NCBI RefSeq assembly: GCF_023913775.1
Contig: NZ_JAMXAX010000022.1
Location: 1 to 56,765, forward strand
DNA from: Acidovorax facilis
Lineage (GTDB): Bacteria; Pseudomonadota; Gammaproteobacteria; Burkholderiales; Burkholderiaceae_C
Length of the DNA: 56,765 bases
Direction: 5' to 3'
Part shown: positions 23,765-33,640 of the stretch, piece after piece
Numbering within the stretch: the stretch's first letter is position 1
Layout of the letters: the number at the start of each line of letters is the position of its first letter
The notes under the pieces: generated by a model
Database searches by the model: none
What the model saw: only the letters and a program-made list of their open reading frames with translations
What the model was told of the DNA's origin: nothing
Program-made: the position numbers and the translations under genes

Positions 23765-24986
23765 GATTTGCTCCTTCAAATGATGTGACCCCGCGCGCGA
23801 CTTCTCGCACTGCGGCGGTCTCCAGGGTTCGGTAGTAGGGCTGCGCTTCGGCGGCCTTGCGCAGTGCGTGAATGTCAGACGCTTCGATCGCAATCCGCAC
23901 CGCTGGCGTCGCCGTGAACATTTCGATGACAGCCTTGCGGCTGCGGTAGCCCGCGATGCAGTGTTCACATCCCGCACCATGCGCGCGATAGATGAGCGAA
24001 GGGGCCTCGACCCCATGACGCACCAGGTGCGATCGCTCAAAATCATCCGGCTCATAGGGCTCCCGGCAGTGTTCACAGAGAATCGGGATAAGCCGCTGTG
24101 CACAGACCGCGCCCAGTCCCGCCGCCAACGCGTTCGGATTGACCTGGAGGTCTAGAAGCCGCGACAGCGTGATCACTGCGCTGTTCGTATGCAATGTCGA
24201 GAGCACGAGGTGGCCAGTGAGCGCGGCCTGGACAGCAACACCCGCCGTCTCTCCGTCGCGGATTTCCCCGACCAGGATGACGTCCGGGTCCTGGCGGAGC
24301 ATGGAGCGCAGGGCCTGCGCGAAACCCATCTTCAGGTTGACTTCCGACTGGCAGATCCCGTCGAGTTGATACTCCACCGGGTCCTCGACCGTGTTGATCT
24401 TGTTCAAGGGGGTTCGAAGCGTCAGGATGATTCCGTACAAGGTCGTCGTCTTTCCCGACCCCGTGGGCCCTGTCACCAGAAAGAGACCTTGAGGCTTGGA
24501 AATGACGTCGCGCATCGCCTCCTTGATATCGGCATCCATCTCGATAGCATCAAGAGTCTGGAGGTTCTTGGCGCCGTCCAGCACGCGGCAGACAATTGAG
24601 TCACCGTGGGTGGTAGGCAGAATCGAGATCCGCAGGTCCACCACTTTTCCGGACTCCAACGACTTGAAGCGGATCTTTCCATCGTGTGGCAGTTGGCGTT
24701 CCACCATCGAGAATCGCGCCTTCATGCGGATCTTGTCGTTGAAGCTGGACGCCATCTCCAGACTCACTCTCCGAACTTCCTGCAGATCTCCGTTGTGGCG
24801 AAACCGGACGATCATCTCCGTCTCGAACCACTCGAAATGGATATCGGATACTTCGTGATCGATGGCGATCGACATGAGCTTGTTCAACAGGTCCACAGCT
24901 GGAGCATCGCTATTGGACGTAGAGATGAACTGCAGCGGCTGTTCGTCTACTTCCCGGACGCGCCGCGTCGCTGTAGCTTGTTCCAT
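23748..24986 (-). CDS. GspE/PilB-type secretion ATPase
   Basis: The start was chosen at ATG 24986 ([18 protein letters not shown]); the longer frame runs through the transglycosylase gene. 412 residues: the N2 domain from ~30 ([21 protein letters not shown]), Walker A 173-180 (GPTGSGKT), an Asp-box region, Walker B 236-246 ([11 protein letters not shown]), a His-box LSTLHTNSA, and a four-cysteine metal site CEHC…CEHC typical of type II secretion and type IV pilus assembly ATPases. The extra N1 domain of GspE/PilB is absent. F-type transfer systems normally lack any VirB11/GspE-like ATPase, and no other type II or type IV pilus gene is nearby. It may power pilus dynamics or substitute for VirB11 (inference). 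Confidence 0.9.
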   Translation of the reverse strand: MEQATATRRVREVDEQPLQFISTSNSDAPAVDLLNKLMSIAIDHEVSDIHFEWFETEMIVRFRHNGDLQEVRRVSLEMASSFNDKIRMKARFSMVERQLPHDGKIRFKSLESGKVVDLRISILPTTHGDSIVCRVLDGAKNLQTLDAIEMDADIKEAMRDVISKPQGLFLVTGPTGSGKTTTLYGIILTLRTPLNKINTVEDPVEYQLDGICQSEVNLKMGFAQALRSMLRQDPDVILVGEIRDGETAGVAVQAALTGHLVLSTLHTNSAVITLSRLLDLQVNPNALAAGLGAVCAQRLIPILCEHCREPYEPDDFERSHLVRHGVEAPSLIYRAHGAGCEHCIAGYRSRKAVIEMFTATPAVRIAIEASDIHALRKAAEAQPYYRTLETAAVREVARGVTSFEGANRAVGT

Positions 24987-25411
24987 GACTTCACAACCTT
25001 CTGTACGTAGATGAGCTTGGCGGCAGGTTTTCCGTTGGGCCCGGTGTTGTATGACCCAATCGCCTCGTTGGTAAAACCAAACTGCCGGATGTTCTGGGCC
25101 AGGATCCAGGCGCCTACCTGAGCATTGATGCATGGGTCATACAGGTCCGGCTCGGTGATTCCAAATTTCGCAAGCGTCCCCAGCCACACGGAGTTCACCT
25201 GCAAAAGCCCGTGGTCCGTGGTTCCGTTTCTGTTGCGGTTGACCGCCGCAGGATTGAAGTTCGACTCGGTCTTCGCAATGGCCACGAGCCACTCGTGCGG
25301 AACTTGCTGGTAGGCGGCCGCGCTGCGCAGACACTCGTCAATCCTGGCCCAGGCCACGGGTGCCACGAAGAGGATCCCGCACGCGAGCATCGCGCTAGCG
25401 AGTTTTTTCAT
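24947..25411 (-). CDS. Periplasmic lytic transglycosylase
   Basis: 154 residues. A signal peptide covers 1-22 (…LFVAPVAWA). The lysozyme-like domain has catalytic E49 in [11 protein letters not shown], then GLLQVNS and the closing IGSYNTGP motif. It is equivalent in role to Orf169/VirB1-type enzymes that open the peptidoglycan for the channel. It overlaps the traF gene upstream (17 bases) and the ATPase gene downstream (40 bases). Confidence 0.92.
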   Translation of the reverse strand: MKKLASAMLACGILFVAPVAWARIDECLRSAAAYQQVPHEWLVAIAKTESNFNPAAVNRNRNGTTDHGLLQVNSVWLGTLAKFGITEPDLYDPCINAQVGAWILAQNIRQFGFTNEAIGSYNTGPNGKPAAKLIYVQKVVKSWNKLQRRGASGK

Positions 25412-26399
25412 GGTTCACCCTCGAGCGCGAGAGGTCGGCGGACTTCGCCACTACGGCGTCCCGAATCTTCCTAGTGAAGAATGGGTCCGAGAAGTCCACC
25501 ATACCGAGCTTTGAGATCTGCTGTGGCGAGAGGAGGCCGGAGTAGTTCGGATTCACCTCGGCATACTGACCTTCATCCAGCAGCCCGATGTGCTTCGCGG
25601 CCAACAGCACGCGGTCTACGATCAGGTCTTCCGACAGCATGCCCTGGGACACCACGACGTGCTTGTCAGGGGGCGCCACCAGGACAGTTGCCGGGTACAC
25701 AGAAACCTGCATTACCTTGCTGTGCCCGGCGTCCGGCAGGACCTCGTCGTCTGACCTCATGTCAAAGATGGGACCGCCCTGCTTGGTGATGAAGATCACA
25801 TAGAGCCCATGCTCCTTGGCCATCCGCTTGACGATGGGGTACTGCCTCTCACAGAAGCTGCACTCCGCGTCCAGGAACACCCAGAGCCCGGCCCGGTCCG
25901 CCAACTGGCGCATATAGTGCGCTTTGTTCTGGTTGATCTGGCGGTAGAAGTCCGACCGCATCGCACTGCTGATGGGGAAGCGATTTGTTTCGTCGAGCGC
26001 GGCATCCAGGACAGCACGCTCCTGGAACTTGTGAGAGAAGTTTGTCGCCTTGTCCACCATTACACGGGTGACGTAGCGGTACTTGTCCATCTTGGCGTCG
26101 GTAGGGTCGTCGATCGCATCCTCCATGACCTTGGAGTAGTTCTGCTGGAACCACTTGACCGAGAACGTGGATGGACCAGGTTGCGCCGGCGCTGCTGGGC
26201 TGGAAGCAGCCTTGGCGGGTACGGCGGCAACCGGCGGTGGTGGCTTCTGCTCCTTCTCCTTAGGAGGCGGGGGGTCCGGCTGCTTTTCGTACCAGAACCA
26301 GCCGCGGGCCTTGTCAGTCAGAAAAGGCTGATCGGCCGCGGACACGAAGCTCGCGGTCACCAGCATTGCTGCCGGTAACAAATAGGATAGTAAACGCAT
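25395..26399 (-). CDS. traF: TraF, pilus assembly thioredoxin-like protein
   Basis: 334 residues. A signal peptide covers 1-21 (…VTASFVSAA). A proline-rich linker lies at 40-75, followed by a helical region and a thioredoxin-like C-terminal domain with CXXC at C180/C183 ([14 protein letters not shown]). F TraF has a thioredoxin fold without this pair, whereas the SXT/IncC type keeps it. TraF acts in the periplasm in pilus assembly. The proline-rich linker [14 protein letters not shown] is typical of the family. The start overlaps no upstream gene and is three bases from the next stop. Confidence 0.88.
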   Translation of the reverse strand: MRLLSYLLPAAMLVTASFVSAADQPFLTDKARGWFWYEKQPDPPPPKEKEQKPPPPVAAVPAKAASSPAAPAQPGPSTFSVKWFQQNYSKVMEDAIDDPTDAKMDKYRYVTRVMVDKATNFSHKFQERAVLDAALDETNRFPISSAMRSDFYRQINQNKAHYMRQLADRAGLWVFLDAECSFCERQYPIVKRMAKEHGLYVIFITKQGGPIFDMRSDDEVLPDAGHSKVMQVSVYPATVLVAPPDKHVVVSQGMLSEDLIVDRVLLAAKHIGLLDEGQYAEVNPNYSGLLSPQQISKLGMVDFSDPFFTRKIRDAVVAKSADLSRSRVNHEKTR

Positions 26400-26402
26400 G
26401 GA

Positions 26403-27350
26403 TCATTGCTGACAAACGAATTCGTAGTCTACCGTAATTGTTGCGCTTATCAAATGCTGTACTTGAATTAGCCTTTCCGCATCTCTGTCCACTTTTGTTA
26501 CTGATCGGGCTGCAGCACCCTGATTTCCTGCCGCACGCGCGCCCATCAGCTCACTCACTCGCTTGTACAGCTGGCCATAGTAGGCGCGAGCCTGCGGGGT
26601 GCCCTCAAAGAACCCTGTTTTCCAAAGGACGCCCCGCAGCGCCATCAGCTGCGACGATCTCCCGCTCAAGGTGTTCACCAGTTTTTTCAGATATCGGCGA
26701 AGCTCAGGATCGGCAGCCACCTGTTCAGACCGGTGCTGCAGCACTCCCACCACATAGCGATACGCCGCGTCAGCGTTCCCATAGCCGGCCGCCAAGCGAT
26801 AGCCCTCCAGCGTCGGCCCGTCCGTGACTTGGAGCACGTGCTCGCGCAACAAGGAGTAGATGTACCCCATCTTGAACGCCAGCTGACCGCGGAACGTGCC
26901 GATCTGGACCTTTGCAAGCGCATCGGCAACCTCCTGCTCGGTAACCTGCTCGCCAGCCACCCAGCGGCTGTAGACCAGGAACAGCAGGTTGTACTGCGCC
27001 TGCGGAACGCCCTGCCGTGCTGACTCCTCTAGCGCGGACTGCAGCGAGCGCATCGGCAAGTCAAGCTGGCCCGTGTAGATATTCTCGGCATGGATCAGCA
27101 GGTGAGCAGGTTCCCGGCGAGAAATCCCGTCAAGCCAGGCGAGGCGATTCTTCCTGTCCTGAGCGCGCGAGAGACCGCAAAGAGGGTGGGTCGCCTCCTG
27201 CCTCCCACCTATCCGGTCCGTCGGTATCCCCGTCTGAGCGTTCGCGCTACTGGCCGGGCCCAGAGCTAGGCCCAGAGTTGCCGCCGCCGCCATACCGCTC
27301 AAACAACGGCACGTTCTCAAGATTCGTCTGACCAATCCGATGCACATCAT
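26403..27350 (-). CDS. Secreted Sel1/TPR-like helical protein
   Basis: The start was set at ATG 27350, with GAGGG upstream. This gives a signal peptide (MMCIGLVRRILRTCRCL … PASSANA) but overlaps the small gene before it by 104 bases. ATG 27293 (MAAAATLGLALG) would shorten the overlap to 47. The mature part is helical, with SEL1-like segments (LQSALEESARQGVPQAQYNLLFLVY; EGYRLAAGYGNADAAYRYVVGVL). SEL1/TPR folds mediate protein contacts. It lies in the tra operon between TraF and TraN, so a periplasmic accessory role in transfer is inferred. I do not recognise a named Tra family. Confidence 0.65.
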   Translation of the reverse strand: MMCIGLVRRILRTCRCLSGMAAAATLGLALGPASSANAQTGIPTDRIGGRQEATHPLCGLSRAQDRKNRLAWLDGISRREPAHLLIHAENIYTGQLDLPMRSLQSALEESARQGVPQAQYNLLFLVYSRWVAGEQVTEQEVADALAKVQIGTFRGQLAFKMGYIYSLLREHVLQVTDGPTLEGYRLAAGYGNADAAYRYVVGVLQHRSEQVAADPELRRYLKKLVNTLSGRSSQLMALRGVLWKTGFFEGTPQARAYYGQLYKRVSELMGARAAGNQGAAARSVTKVDRDAERLIQVQHLISATITVDYEFVCQQ

Positions 27351-27513
27351 GCGTTCCCTCATCGACGTCGCGCCGCCGGGCCCGGCGCTGCTTTCTCCGC
27401 CGCCGCTGCCGGGCGACGTACTCCTCATCGTCCTCATCCCCATCGAACGCCTTCTTCAAGGCCACGATGGCTACTGCGATCACGATCAAGATCAATGCGC
27501 CCACAACTTCCAC
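27247..27513 (-). CDS. Small single-pass membrane protein (88 aa)
   Basis: The start GTG at 27513 has AGGAGG five bases upstream, just after the traN stop. ATG 27543 would overlap traN. One membrane helix lies at residues 2-21 (VVGALILIVIAVAIVALKKA), followed by an acidic patch DGDEDDEEY and an arginine-rich stretch (RQRRRRKQRRARRRD), then a glycine-rich tail. The charge pattern places the C-terminus in the cytoplasm. Function unknown. Confidence 0.6.
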   Translation of the reverse strand: MEVVGALILIVIAVAIVALKKAFDGDEDDEEYVARQRRRRKQRRARRRDVDEGTHDVHRIGQTNLENVPLFERYGGGGNSGPSSGPGQ

Positions 27514-27521
27514 ACGTCCTC

Positions 27522-30500
27522 CTACTTTTCCGCTGGTTTGCAAGCTGCATACGATGAAGGCATCTTCGATTTGTCATTCGGGTCGTAGCAGTTCTCGAAC
27601 TGATCTACAGCGCGGGACATGTCGAGCAGCTCAGAACTGTTTTCCTTGAGCAGATCAACGGTCTTGACCGCAGGCACTGTGCGATCGATGTCAGCGGTGG
27701 AGTCTTCGATGGCGAGCGAGCGGCTCAGATCAATTTCATTGCCTTGCACCCCGTAGCGCGACTCCGGGCTTTGCGGGTTGATGAGTCCAGACTCGATCAA
27801 GGAATCGGTCCACTCCATCAAATCGACCTGCGCCCAGTCCACCTGGCCCAGCTCCTGAGGCGTGAACCCGCTGCAGTTCACAGAACACCCCTGAACCTGG
27901 TACCCCGAACGGCCAGGAATCAACCCTTTCCGCAAGATCTCTGTCGCGATCACTCGCGCTGCAATGGACTTGTAGCAGCAGTACAAATCACGTTTCTGGA
28001 TGCAACCCAGAAATGCTACTTTCTTAGAGCAACAAGTCCCCGCGAACGAACACAATCGCCATTTTTCATTTGCCGCCCACTCGTACTCCGGCGTCTTGCA
28101 GGCAAAGATGATCTGAACGATAAGGCGGAAGATCAAGTACGAATTCATCGCCAATTCAAACCCGGGAGTGAGCGTGATGACCTTGTCCGGACCGACCATG
28201 AAGATGGCATTCGCCAGCTCTGGGCTGATTGCATTCACAAACTCAAAAGCACGCTTCATCAGCTCCTGCTGGAAGCTCTTCAACGCACTGCCGAACTTCC
28301 CGAAGTAGGACTGAGCTGCTGGGAGCTTCGTGACTCCATCGGCCGCGGCTTCCGCAGGAATGGTGGTGGACGAACCCGATGCCCCAAAGAATCGATCGAG
28401 ACCGCTGCTCACCGGCTTTACGATGGAGTCGTTGATGAAGGCCGAGCCCTTGTCATAGAGATCGTGAAACGGCGCAGTGATCTGATCGGAAACCTCTCCG
28501 TAGAAGCGCCCAGCGTTGTTGTAGACATCCTTGATCCCAGTGTTGGCAAGGTAGCTTTGGGTGATCGAGTTCTCGCCGATCTTCTTGACGATGTAGTAGC
28601 CCTGCAGGTACTGCATCCAGTTGGGTGCCTCGTTCTTCACGTCCTTTCGGGCCTGACGGCAGCAGTTCCCATCTACCAGTGCCACATCGGTGATCACCTT
28701 CCCGCTACCGACGGTATAGGAGCAGTAGTACTGTTTCCCGCCAAAAATGGACAGCGTGCAGGTTTCCGTGAGCGATGCAGGCGGTTTTCCAGTCTCCGCG
28801 CACACCATGTCGTACTTCATCATGTTGAGCGCTTCCATGCCACTGGCCGCTGTCGCGAAGTCAGCTTTGGACGAGCCTGTCAGATTGGGCCGCGTGCACT
28901 CGGTGCCTACGCACCGCAGCGTGCCCTGACAAACATCAACCTGGTTCTCGGTGTCGGTGGTCCAGTTTCCCGGAGCCTGCTCCCCGCAGTCGAATGCCTT
29001 GTTTTCCACATAGCAAATCCCCGAGAACAAGCCGACGAACCGCTGGTCCGCGCAAACGCTGAACGCCGGCAGCGGGCGGCACTGGGAGAGCTTCTTTCCG
29101 TCGACGTTTTCCGCGTATGCGCAGTTGCTCTGGTAGACCTTGTCGCCCTCCGTGATTTCGTCAAACTGGACTCCCTCGCCTTCCATCTTCCCGCACTGCA
29201 GCAGCGGGCCGCCCTTGGCTCCCCAGCACATCTTGTCCAGGCCGAACCAGTCTTCACTGTCGCTCGCATTTGGAGCTGATGGGCCTGCCTCGGCGTAGTC
29301 CGGGAAGGACGCGGAACCCTTGAGCCAAGGGCTCAGCATGTCAATGAATCCCGAAGTCGCTAGCCCGTGGCCAAACGTCACCGAACCACTCGTCACGGTC
29401 GAGCGTTGGTCCGTGCACGCCATAGTCGGCTTTTTGCATAGGTTGTCGCTAACCATCTTGAGGTAGTCATTGCAACCGGTGATTTCATTCACCGTGACCA
29501 TTTGCAAGGCGGCAGCGAACTCAACTTCGGTGCGCGAGCTGTCTGCGGTGGCGCTGACAGCTGGGAGCCAGCCATCCGAAGGGCGACCAAAGTGGCTTGC
29601 GGTCGCCGTGCCCCCGAGCATTCGGATGCGGCTCACGCCCGTCTTCTTGGGGTCACCTCCGAAAGGAGAGTGGATGTATTCGACGTAGTAGCCCTCCTCC
29701 GGCTCGGTATTGCAATCCGGGCAGTCAAGAGCGGGCGACAGAACCGGGAATCTCGCGATGTTCGCGACGGCACCCTGCACAGGGACAGGGTCCCTGCGGT
29801 ACGTGAACTGGCCCGTCGGCTTCCCGAGCGCGTCCAGCACTGGCAGCTTGACCTTGTTCCACCCACGGACTCGCAGATAGACATGATCCCCAACCTCAGC
29901 GAGTCCAAACTGGCGCTGCATGCCAGAGCATCCGTTCGGGGTGAAGGCCTCTTTGATGATCTTCTCGCAGTTGTTGACCTGCTCCCGGTTGTATGGCTTC
30001 CCGCCGTTCTGCGTGAAGCTGCCGTCGCTGATCCGATTGCACGAGTTGACCAGCTCCATGGCTTTCGTGCCAGAGGACGCGTTCATCTTTCCCACCATCT
30101 GCGCCTGAAGCCCAGTGTCGCTGGAGTGGTCGTTCCGTGCTGTGTTCGCGATCGCGTCGTTGACCCACTTGTGCCCAGTGTTCGCGGCCGTGTCCTGCCG
30201 GCGATCGTCATACATTTCGAGCACTGATGCACCGCGCTCACCAGGACACCAGTTGATCACGTCCCCGCCTCGCGATGGGATTGCGCATGTCGTCGGGGGA
30301 TCTGGCATGCATCCGGATGGCGGAGGCTCGTAGTAGTTCACCTCCGTCCGGTACAAGTCCGCAAGCAAGATCACCTCGCTGGTTCCCTGGGGAACCGACG
30401 TGGTGATGACCGACGTCCACTTGTCCTTTGCCGTCCCGTAGCTCGCTACATGCTGCGTGGCATCCTGCATTGCACCATTGACCACGAAGAAAAGCCTGTG

Positions 30501-31439
30501 GTTGTATGTGAAGTAGTTGTACTTCGTGCCTGCTGAAAATGGCGTGTACTCGTACCGAATCGCATGTCCCTCGTCGACCTGGTCCTGCCAGGTACTGGCG
30601 CTCGCGCCGAGGGTCGGCAGCTGCAGCCGCACTTGGCCTTGCGAGTAGGTCGAGGCCTTCGTGTCCACGTCGAATAAAGGCTCCTGGACGCACTCAGCGT
30701 TCGGATTGCCGTTGCGAAAGCACGCCTTCTTCTCGGGGGCACCCACCACAGCCCGCTTCTCGGTTTCTTGGAAGGTGATGCGGTAGATCCGGTGATTGGC
30801 ATCGGCCGCGCGAGCTGAGCTCGTCTGCTGCTTGTAGAGCGACACGAACTCGGTCCTCCGGCACCCATCCTTGCGACGGTTGCGAGAGTTCTGTTTCGTC
30901 AAAGGCTCAAGCTTTGTGGGGTCGGCATACGTGTCCTTCCCCATCTGTGACATCTCGTTCGCCTCAGTCTGGTTAAAGTTTGGAAAAAGCTCGTTGACAT
31001 TGACCTTTCTCCCCGTGCTGCTGGTCGATGTCACACCATCCTGAGCACGGTTGTAGTCCGCATTCGGGTTGGGCATCAGCGCATCCAGTGACTGCGAGGC
31101 CATGTCCTGCCCTGACTGGGCGCTGTCCAGCGTTGCGGCCTTCGAGGCGGGCGCAAACTGGGTGGACCACTTGGTCGAAGCCGCGCGATCAAGGCTGACC
31201 TCACCCGCCGTCGGCGCTCGGTAGATCGCGGAACCTGCCAACGGCGTGACGTTCGGCGAGGTCGGCCCCGGGAGCGTTGCAGGTTGGTCAATCCAGCCTG
31301 TGACGTTTCGTTCTTTGGTCGTAGCAGCATCGAGCGCGGACTGCTCCATCCGCGTGGTCACGGCCTGGGCAAGGGCGCCAACGCTGTAGTTGAACCCGAG
31401 AACGGCTATCAGGATTCTTCCGGTGAGTTTGAGCCACAT
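27522..31439 (-). CDS. traN: TraN, outer-membrane mating-pair adhesin
   Basis: 1305 residues, about twice F TraN (602) and longer than SXT/IncHI relatives. A signal peptide ends at ALA (residues 1-24). The first ~130 residues are Ala/Thr-rich and probably disordered. The rest is rich in cysteine, with pairs such as CGEQAPG, CVGTECTRP, CCRQARKD, CKTPEYEW, CCSKKVAFLGC and CCYKS near the C-terminus, the conserved TraN tail. Known: TraN sits in the recipient-facing outer membrane and determines recipient preference by docking to outer-membrane proteins. The central region (~450-850) is where relatives vary. It needs disulfide formation, which fits the dsbA-like gene downstream. Confidence 0.92.
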   Translation of the reverse strand: MWLKLTGRILIAVLGFNYSVGALAQAVTTRMEQSALDAATTKERNVTGWIDQPATLPGPTSPNVTPLAGSAIYRAPTAGEVSLDRAASTKWSTQFAPASKAATLDSAQSGQDMASQSLDALMPNPNADYNRAQDGVTSTSSTGRKVNVNELFPNFNQTEANEMSQMGKDTYADPTKLEPLTKQNSRNRRKDGCRRTEFVSLYKQQTSSARAADANHRIYRITFQETEKRAVVGAPEKKACFRNGNPNAECVQEPLFDVDTKASTYSQGQVRLQLPTLGASASTWQDQVDEGHAIRYEYTPFSAGTKYNYFTYNHRLFFVVNGAMQDATQHVASYGTAKDKWTSVITTSVPQGTSEVILLADLYRTEVNYYEPPPSGCMPDPPTTCAIPSRGGDVINWCPGERGASVLEMYDDRRQDTAANTGHKWVNDAIANTARNDHSSDTGLQAQMVGKMNASSGTKAMELVNSCNRISDGSFTQNGGKPYNREQVNNCEKIIKEAFTPNGCSGMQRQFGLAEVGDHVYLRVRGWNKVKLPVLDALGKPTGQFTYRRDPVPVQGAVANIARFPVLSPALDCPDCNTEPEEGYYVEYIHSPFGGDPKKTGVSRIRMLGGTATASHFGRPSDGWLPAVSATADSSRTEVEFAAALQMVTVNEITGCNDYLKMVSDNLCKKPTMACTDQRSTVTSGSVTFGHGLATSGFIDMLSPWLKGSASFPDYAEAGPSAPNASDSEDWFGLDKMCWGAKGGPLLQCGKMEGEGVQFDEITEGDKVYQSNCAYAENVDGKKLSQCRPLPAFSVCADQRFVGLFSGICYVENKAFDCGEQAPGNWTTDTENQVDVCQGTLRCVGTECTRPNLTGSSKADFATAASGMEALNMMKYDMVCAETGKPPASLTETCTLSIFGGKQYYCSYTVGSGKVITDVALVDGNCCRQARKDVKNEAPNWMQYLQGYYIVKKIGENSITQSYLANTGIKDVYNNAGRFYGEVSDQITAPFHDLYDKGSAFINDSIVKPVSSGLDRFFGASGSSTTIPAEAAADGVTKLPAAQSYFGKFGSALKSFQQELMKRAFEFVNAISPELANAIFMVGPDKVITLTPGFELAMNSYLIFRLIVQIIFACKTPEYEWAANEKWRLCSFAGTCCSKKVAFLGCIQKRDLYCCYKSIAARVIATEILRKGLIPGRSGYQVQGCSVNCSGFTPQELGQVDWAQVDLMEWTDSLIESGLINPQSPESRYGVQGNEIDLSRSLAIEDSTADIDRTVPAVKTVDLLKENSSELLDMSRAVDQFENCYDPNDKSKMPSSYAACKPAEK

Positions 31440-31442
31440 GGT

Positions 31443-32579
31443 TTAGGGAGCGGGGGTAATACCGAAACAGCAGTCGGTGTATTGAAAGATCATGTAGGAG
31501 TGGTCTTCGCCGGTGGCGGGAACGTTGCGCCACATGCCCCACAAGGGGGTAGGCAGGCCCGTCGGGTGCGTACAGGTTCCTCGACCATGAGGCCGGTCGA
31601 TCATTCGTACGGTGGCACCGTTTCCGCTCGCACCAGGAATGGTGTTGTACTCGGGTGATGGAGCGACCATCTGCCAGCGGAACGCATCCTTACGCATGAT
31701 GGGCTGCACCTTGCGCTCGCAGATGTTCGACCCACCGACGGTGCCGCGCAGCAGCCCGAGGCGGTGCATCAGAGCCATCGAGCGCGCAGCGATCAGCGAG
31801 GAAAAGCGGACGGTGTCCGAGGTACTGCTTGACTCGTCAAAGCCCGTCATTGGATAGAGCATCCCCCACTGCCCTGCTGCCCAGTGCAGATAGTTCAAGG
31901 GCTTGTCATTAACGATGGTGCTCATCGAATCGATCGGCATGGTGGCCAGCGCGCTCACGGTGCCAAGGAACATGCTTTCAGGGTTCATGAACGCCGCGTA
32001 TCGCCCCACAACATCGTTCCAGTTCGGAAACAGCGGACTCATGTTGATGACGTCGAAGTCCAGCAATCCGTCGGGCGCGCAGGCGTTCTCATCGAGCAGC
32101 CGCATCATGTAAATCAGAGGCGCGCTGTATGCGACCCAGTTGTAGAAGCCGTTGCTGCGGTCGGCCCGGCCGGTGTTGCTTCCAGAACCGAACCAGCCAA
32201 TGCTGGGCATGGACGCACGCGTTCCCCCAAGCGAGGCAAAACACATGGGCTGGCGTGTGACGTCAATGACCTTGGCTGGAGCCCAGAATCCCACGGAGAA
32301 CCCAATCTTCGGAAACTGGCCTTTCGAAATGTCCCCACCGCACTTGCACAGTGGGCTCTTGTAGGCGTCCTCGGGAACCCCGCTCTTTCCGGAGATCATC
32401 GTGGCACCTGCGATGCGGATGGGGAACATGCCGCTCCAACACACGTCAGTGAACATGTTCTTGAGCATCGAGTAGTTGTTGCACATCGTGCTGCGGGCCT
32501 CGGCCCAGGCGCTCGATGTGGCGGCCAACAGCACGGCGAACGCCACGCACCGGAAAAGGTGTGAAAGCATCTTGCTCAT
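31443..32579 (-). CDS. traU: TraU, pilus assembly/DNA transfer protein
   Basis: 378 residues. A signal peptide covers 1-26 (…ATSSAWA). Conserved TraU features are present: CWSGMFPIRIAG, CKCGGDI, GFWAPAKVIDVTR, CFASLGG, and the C-terminal YTDCCFGI. It is a periplasmic protein with many cysteines that works with TraW, TrbC, TraH and TraF. The start overlaps the TrbC/TraW stop (ATGA). Confidence 0.95.
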   Translation of the reverse strand: MSKMLSHLFRCVAFAVLLAATSSAWAEARSTMCNNYSMLKNMFTDVCWSGMFPIRIAGATMISGKSGVPEDAYKSPLCKCGGDISKGQFPKIGFSVGFWAPAKVIDVTRQPMCFASLGGTRASMPSIGWFGSGSNTGRADRSNGFYNWVAYSAPLIYMMRLLDENACAPDGLLDFDVINMSPLFPNWNDVVGRYAAFMNPESMFLGTVSALATMPIDSMSTIVNDKPLNYLHWAAGQWGMLYPMTGFDESSSTSDTVRFSSLIAARSMALMHRLGLLRGTVGGSNICERKVQPIMRKDAFRWQMVAPSPEYNTIPGASGNGATVRMIDRPHGRGTCTHPTGLPTPLWGMWRNVPATGEDHSYMIFQYTDCCFGITPAP

Positions 32580-33640
32580 GGCCGATCCCCCGGCCGAACG
32601 TACTGGATCACCAGTTCCTGCCCCTCCGGCCGTACGAGCGCTGGAACGGCCTCTACACCGAACGCGCCCGACATCCAGTCATAGAGCGGGTATACCGGGG
32701 CGCCGATCTCTTGCTGAAGACGTGGGACCTCTGCCGAAGACACAAAGAAGACGTCCACGCTCTGGGCGCCGTACTGCTTCACCCATGACCGCGCCAGAGC
32801 GATCTGGCTCGCGTCCTGGCCGTTGATCACGACCACGGTCCGGTCGAACTTCGAATGCGCCAGCGGATTGACCAAGCCACCTGCAGGTGCGAGCACCTTG
32901 TACCCTCCCTGCTCCACCACGACCACGTCCTGCTGGACCGCAACGCGGGGAGAGTGCCGGATGCGTCTAGTCTCTCCAGCCGTCGGGAGCATGGACTGAG
33001 CTCGAACCTCGCCCCTAGAGGCCTTGTCGGCAAGTTTCGCCTGGATGCCGGCCCAGTCCAGCTTTGAGCCCTCCTTCTGGATTACGTCCAGCACGTCAGG
33101 TTCTGCGATGGTGTACATCGGCCCGATTTGCAATGGTCCGCGCTTGCGGACGTTCTCCACAGCGCCAAACAAGCTGATTTCTCCGCGTGATTCAAACCAG
33201 CTCTCCTTGTCCTTGACCAGGAACACGGGCACGGCTTGCGCCTCGACCTGGCGGAAGACGTTTGGATCCACGTCGATCAGAACGTACTCTGATGCGGGGT
33301 CGGGGAAGTGAGCTCTGAAGCCCGCGATGGTCCGGCCCAACTGGCGCGGTTCGAACCCGCGGACCGCAAAACGAACCTTCTCCGCGCCATACTCGTGCGC
33401 CTGGGCGAACAGCGCCCGTAGCGCACCGGCAGGCATCGAGGAAGAGATCAACACCACGATTTCTTCGGTGCCCTCAAGGTTGCGCTCGCGCTCCGCAATG
33501 TAGGGCTGCATGGGCGCAGAGAACTGCGACGCGGCCATTCGAGCCGTTTCCTCAAAAGAGGGGTTTCGCGTATCCGACGATGCGAGACTGCTCAACAGGC
33601 CCAAAGTAGCGGCTATCAAGGCTTTCCTTCTCGGTGCCAT
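32576..33640 (-). CDS. traW: TrbC-TraW fusion, pilus assembly protein
   Basis: The start was set at ATG 33640 (MAPRRKALIAATLGLLSSLAS), giving a signal-like N-terminus. It lies 88 bases inside the S26 peptidase gene. ATG 33538 is an alternative without signal. 354 residues. The TrbC-like domain (~60-180) shows VVLISSSMPAGALRALFAQA, VRGFEPRQLG and VPVFLV. The TraW-like domain (~180-350) shows YTIAEPDVLDVIQ and a second thioredoxin-like half with NPL, DRTVVVINGQDASQIALA and PLYDWMSGAFGVEAVPALV. In F these are separate interacting proteins; fusions are known in SXT-like systems. It is periplasmic, in the pilus assembly complex with TraU. Confidence 0.85.
   Translation of the reverse strand: MAPRRKALIAATLGLLSSLASSDTRNPSFEETARMAASQFSAPMQPYIAERERNLEGTEEIVVLISSSMPAGALRALFAQAHEYGAEKVRFAVRGFEPRQLGRTIAGFRAHFPDPASEYVLIDVDPNVFRQVEAQAVPVFLVKDKESWFESRGEISLFGAVENVRKRGPLQIGPMYTIAEPDVLDVIQKEGSKLDWAGIQAKLADKASRGEVRAQSMLPTAGETRRIRHSPRVAVQQDVVVVEQGGYKVLAPAGGLVNPLAHSKFDRTVVVINGQDASQIALARSWVKQYGAQSVDVFFVSSAEVPRLQQEIGAPVYPLYDWMSGAFGVEAVPALVRPEGQELVIQYVRPGDRP

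Noticed and set aside
33345..33362. GGTTCGAACCC resembling a tRNA T-loop
   Set aside because: It lies within the TraW coding frame and no acceptor, D or anticodon arms can be folded around it.
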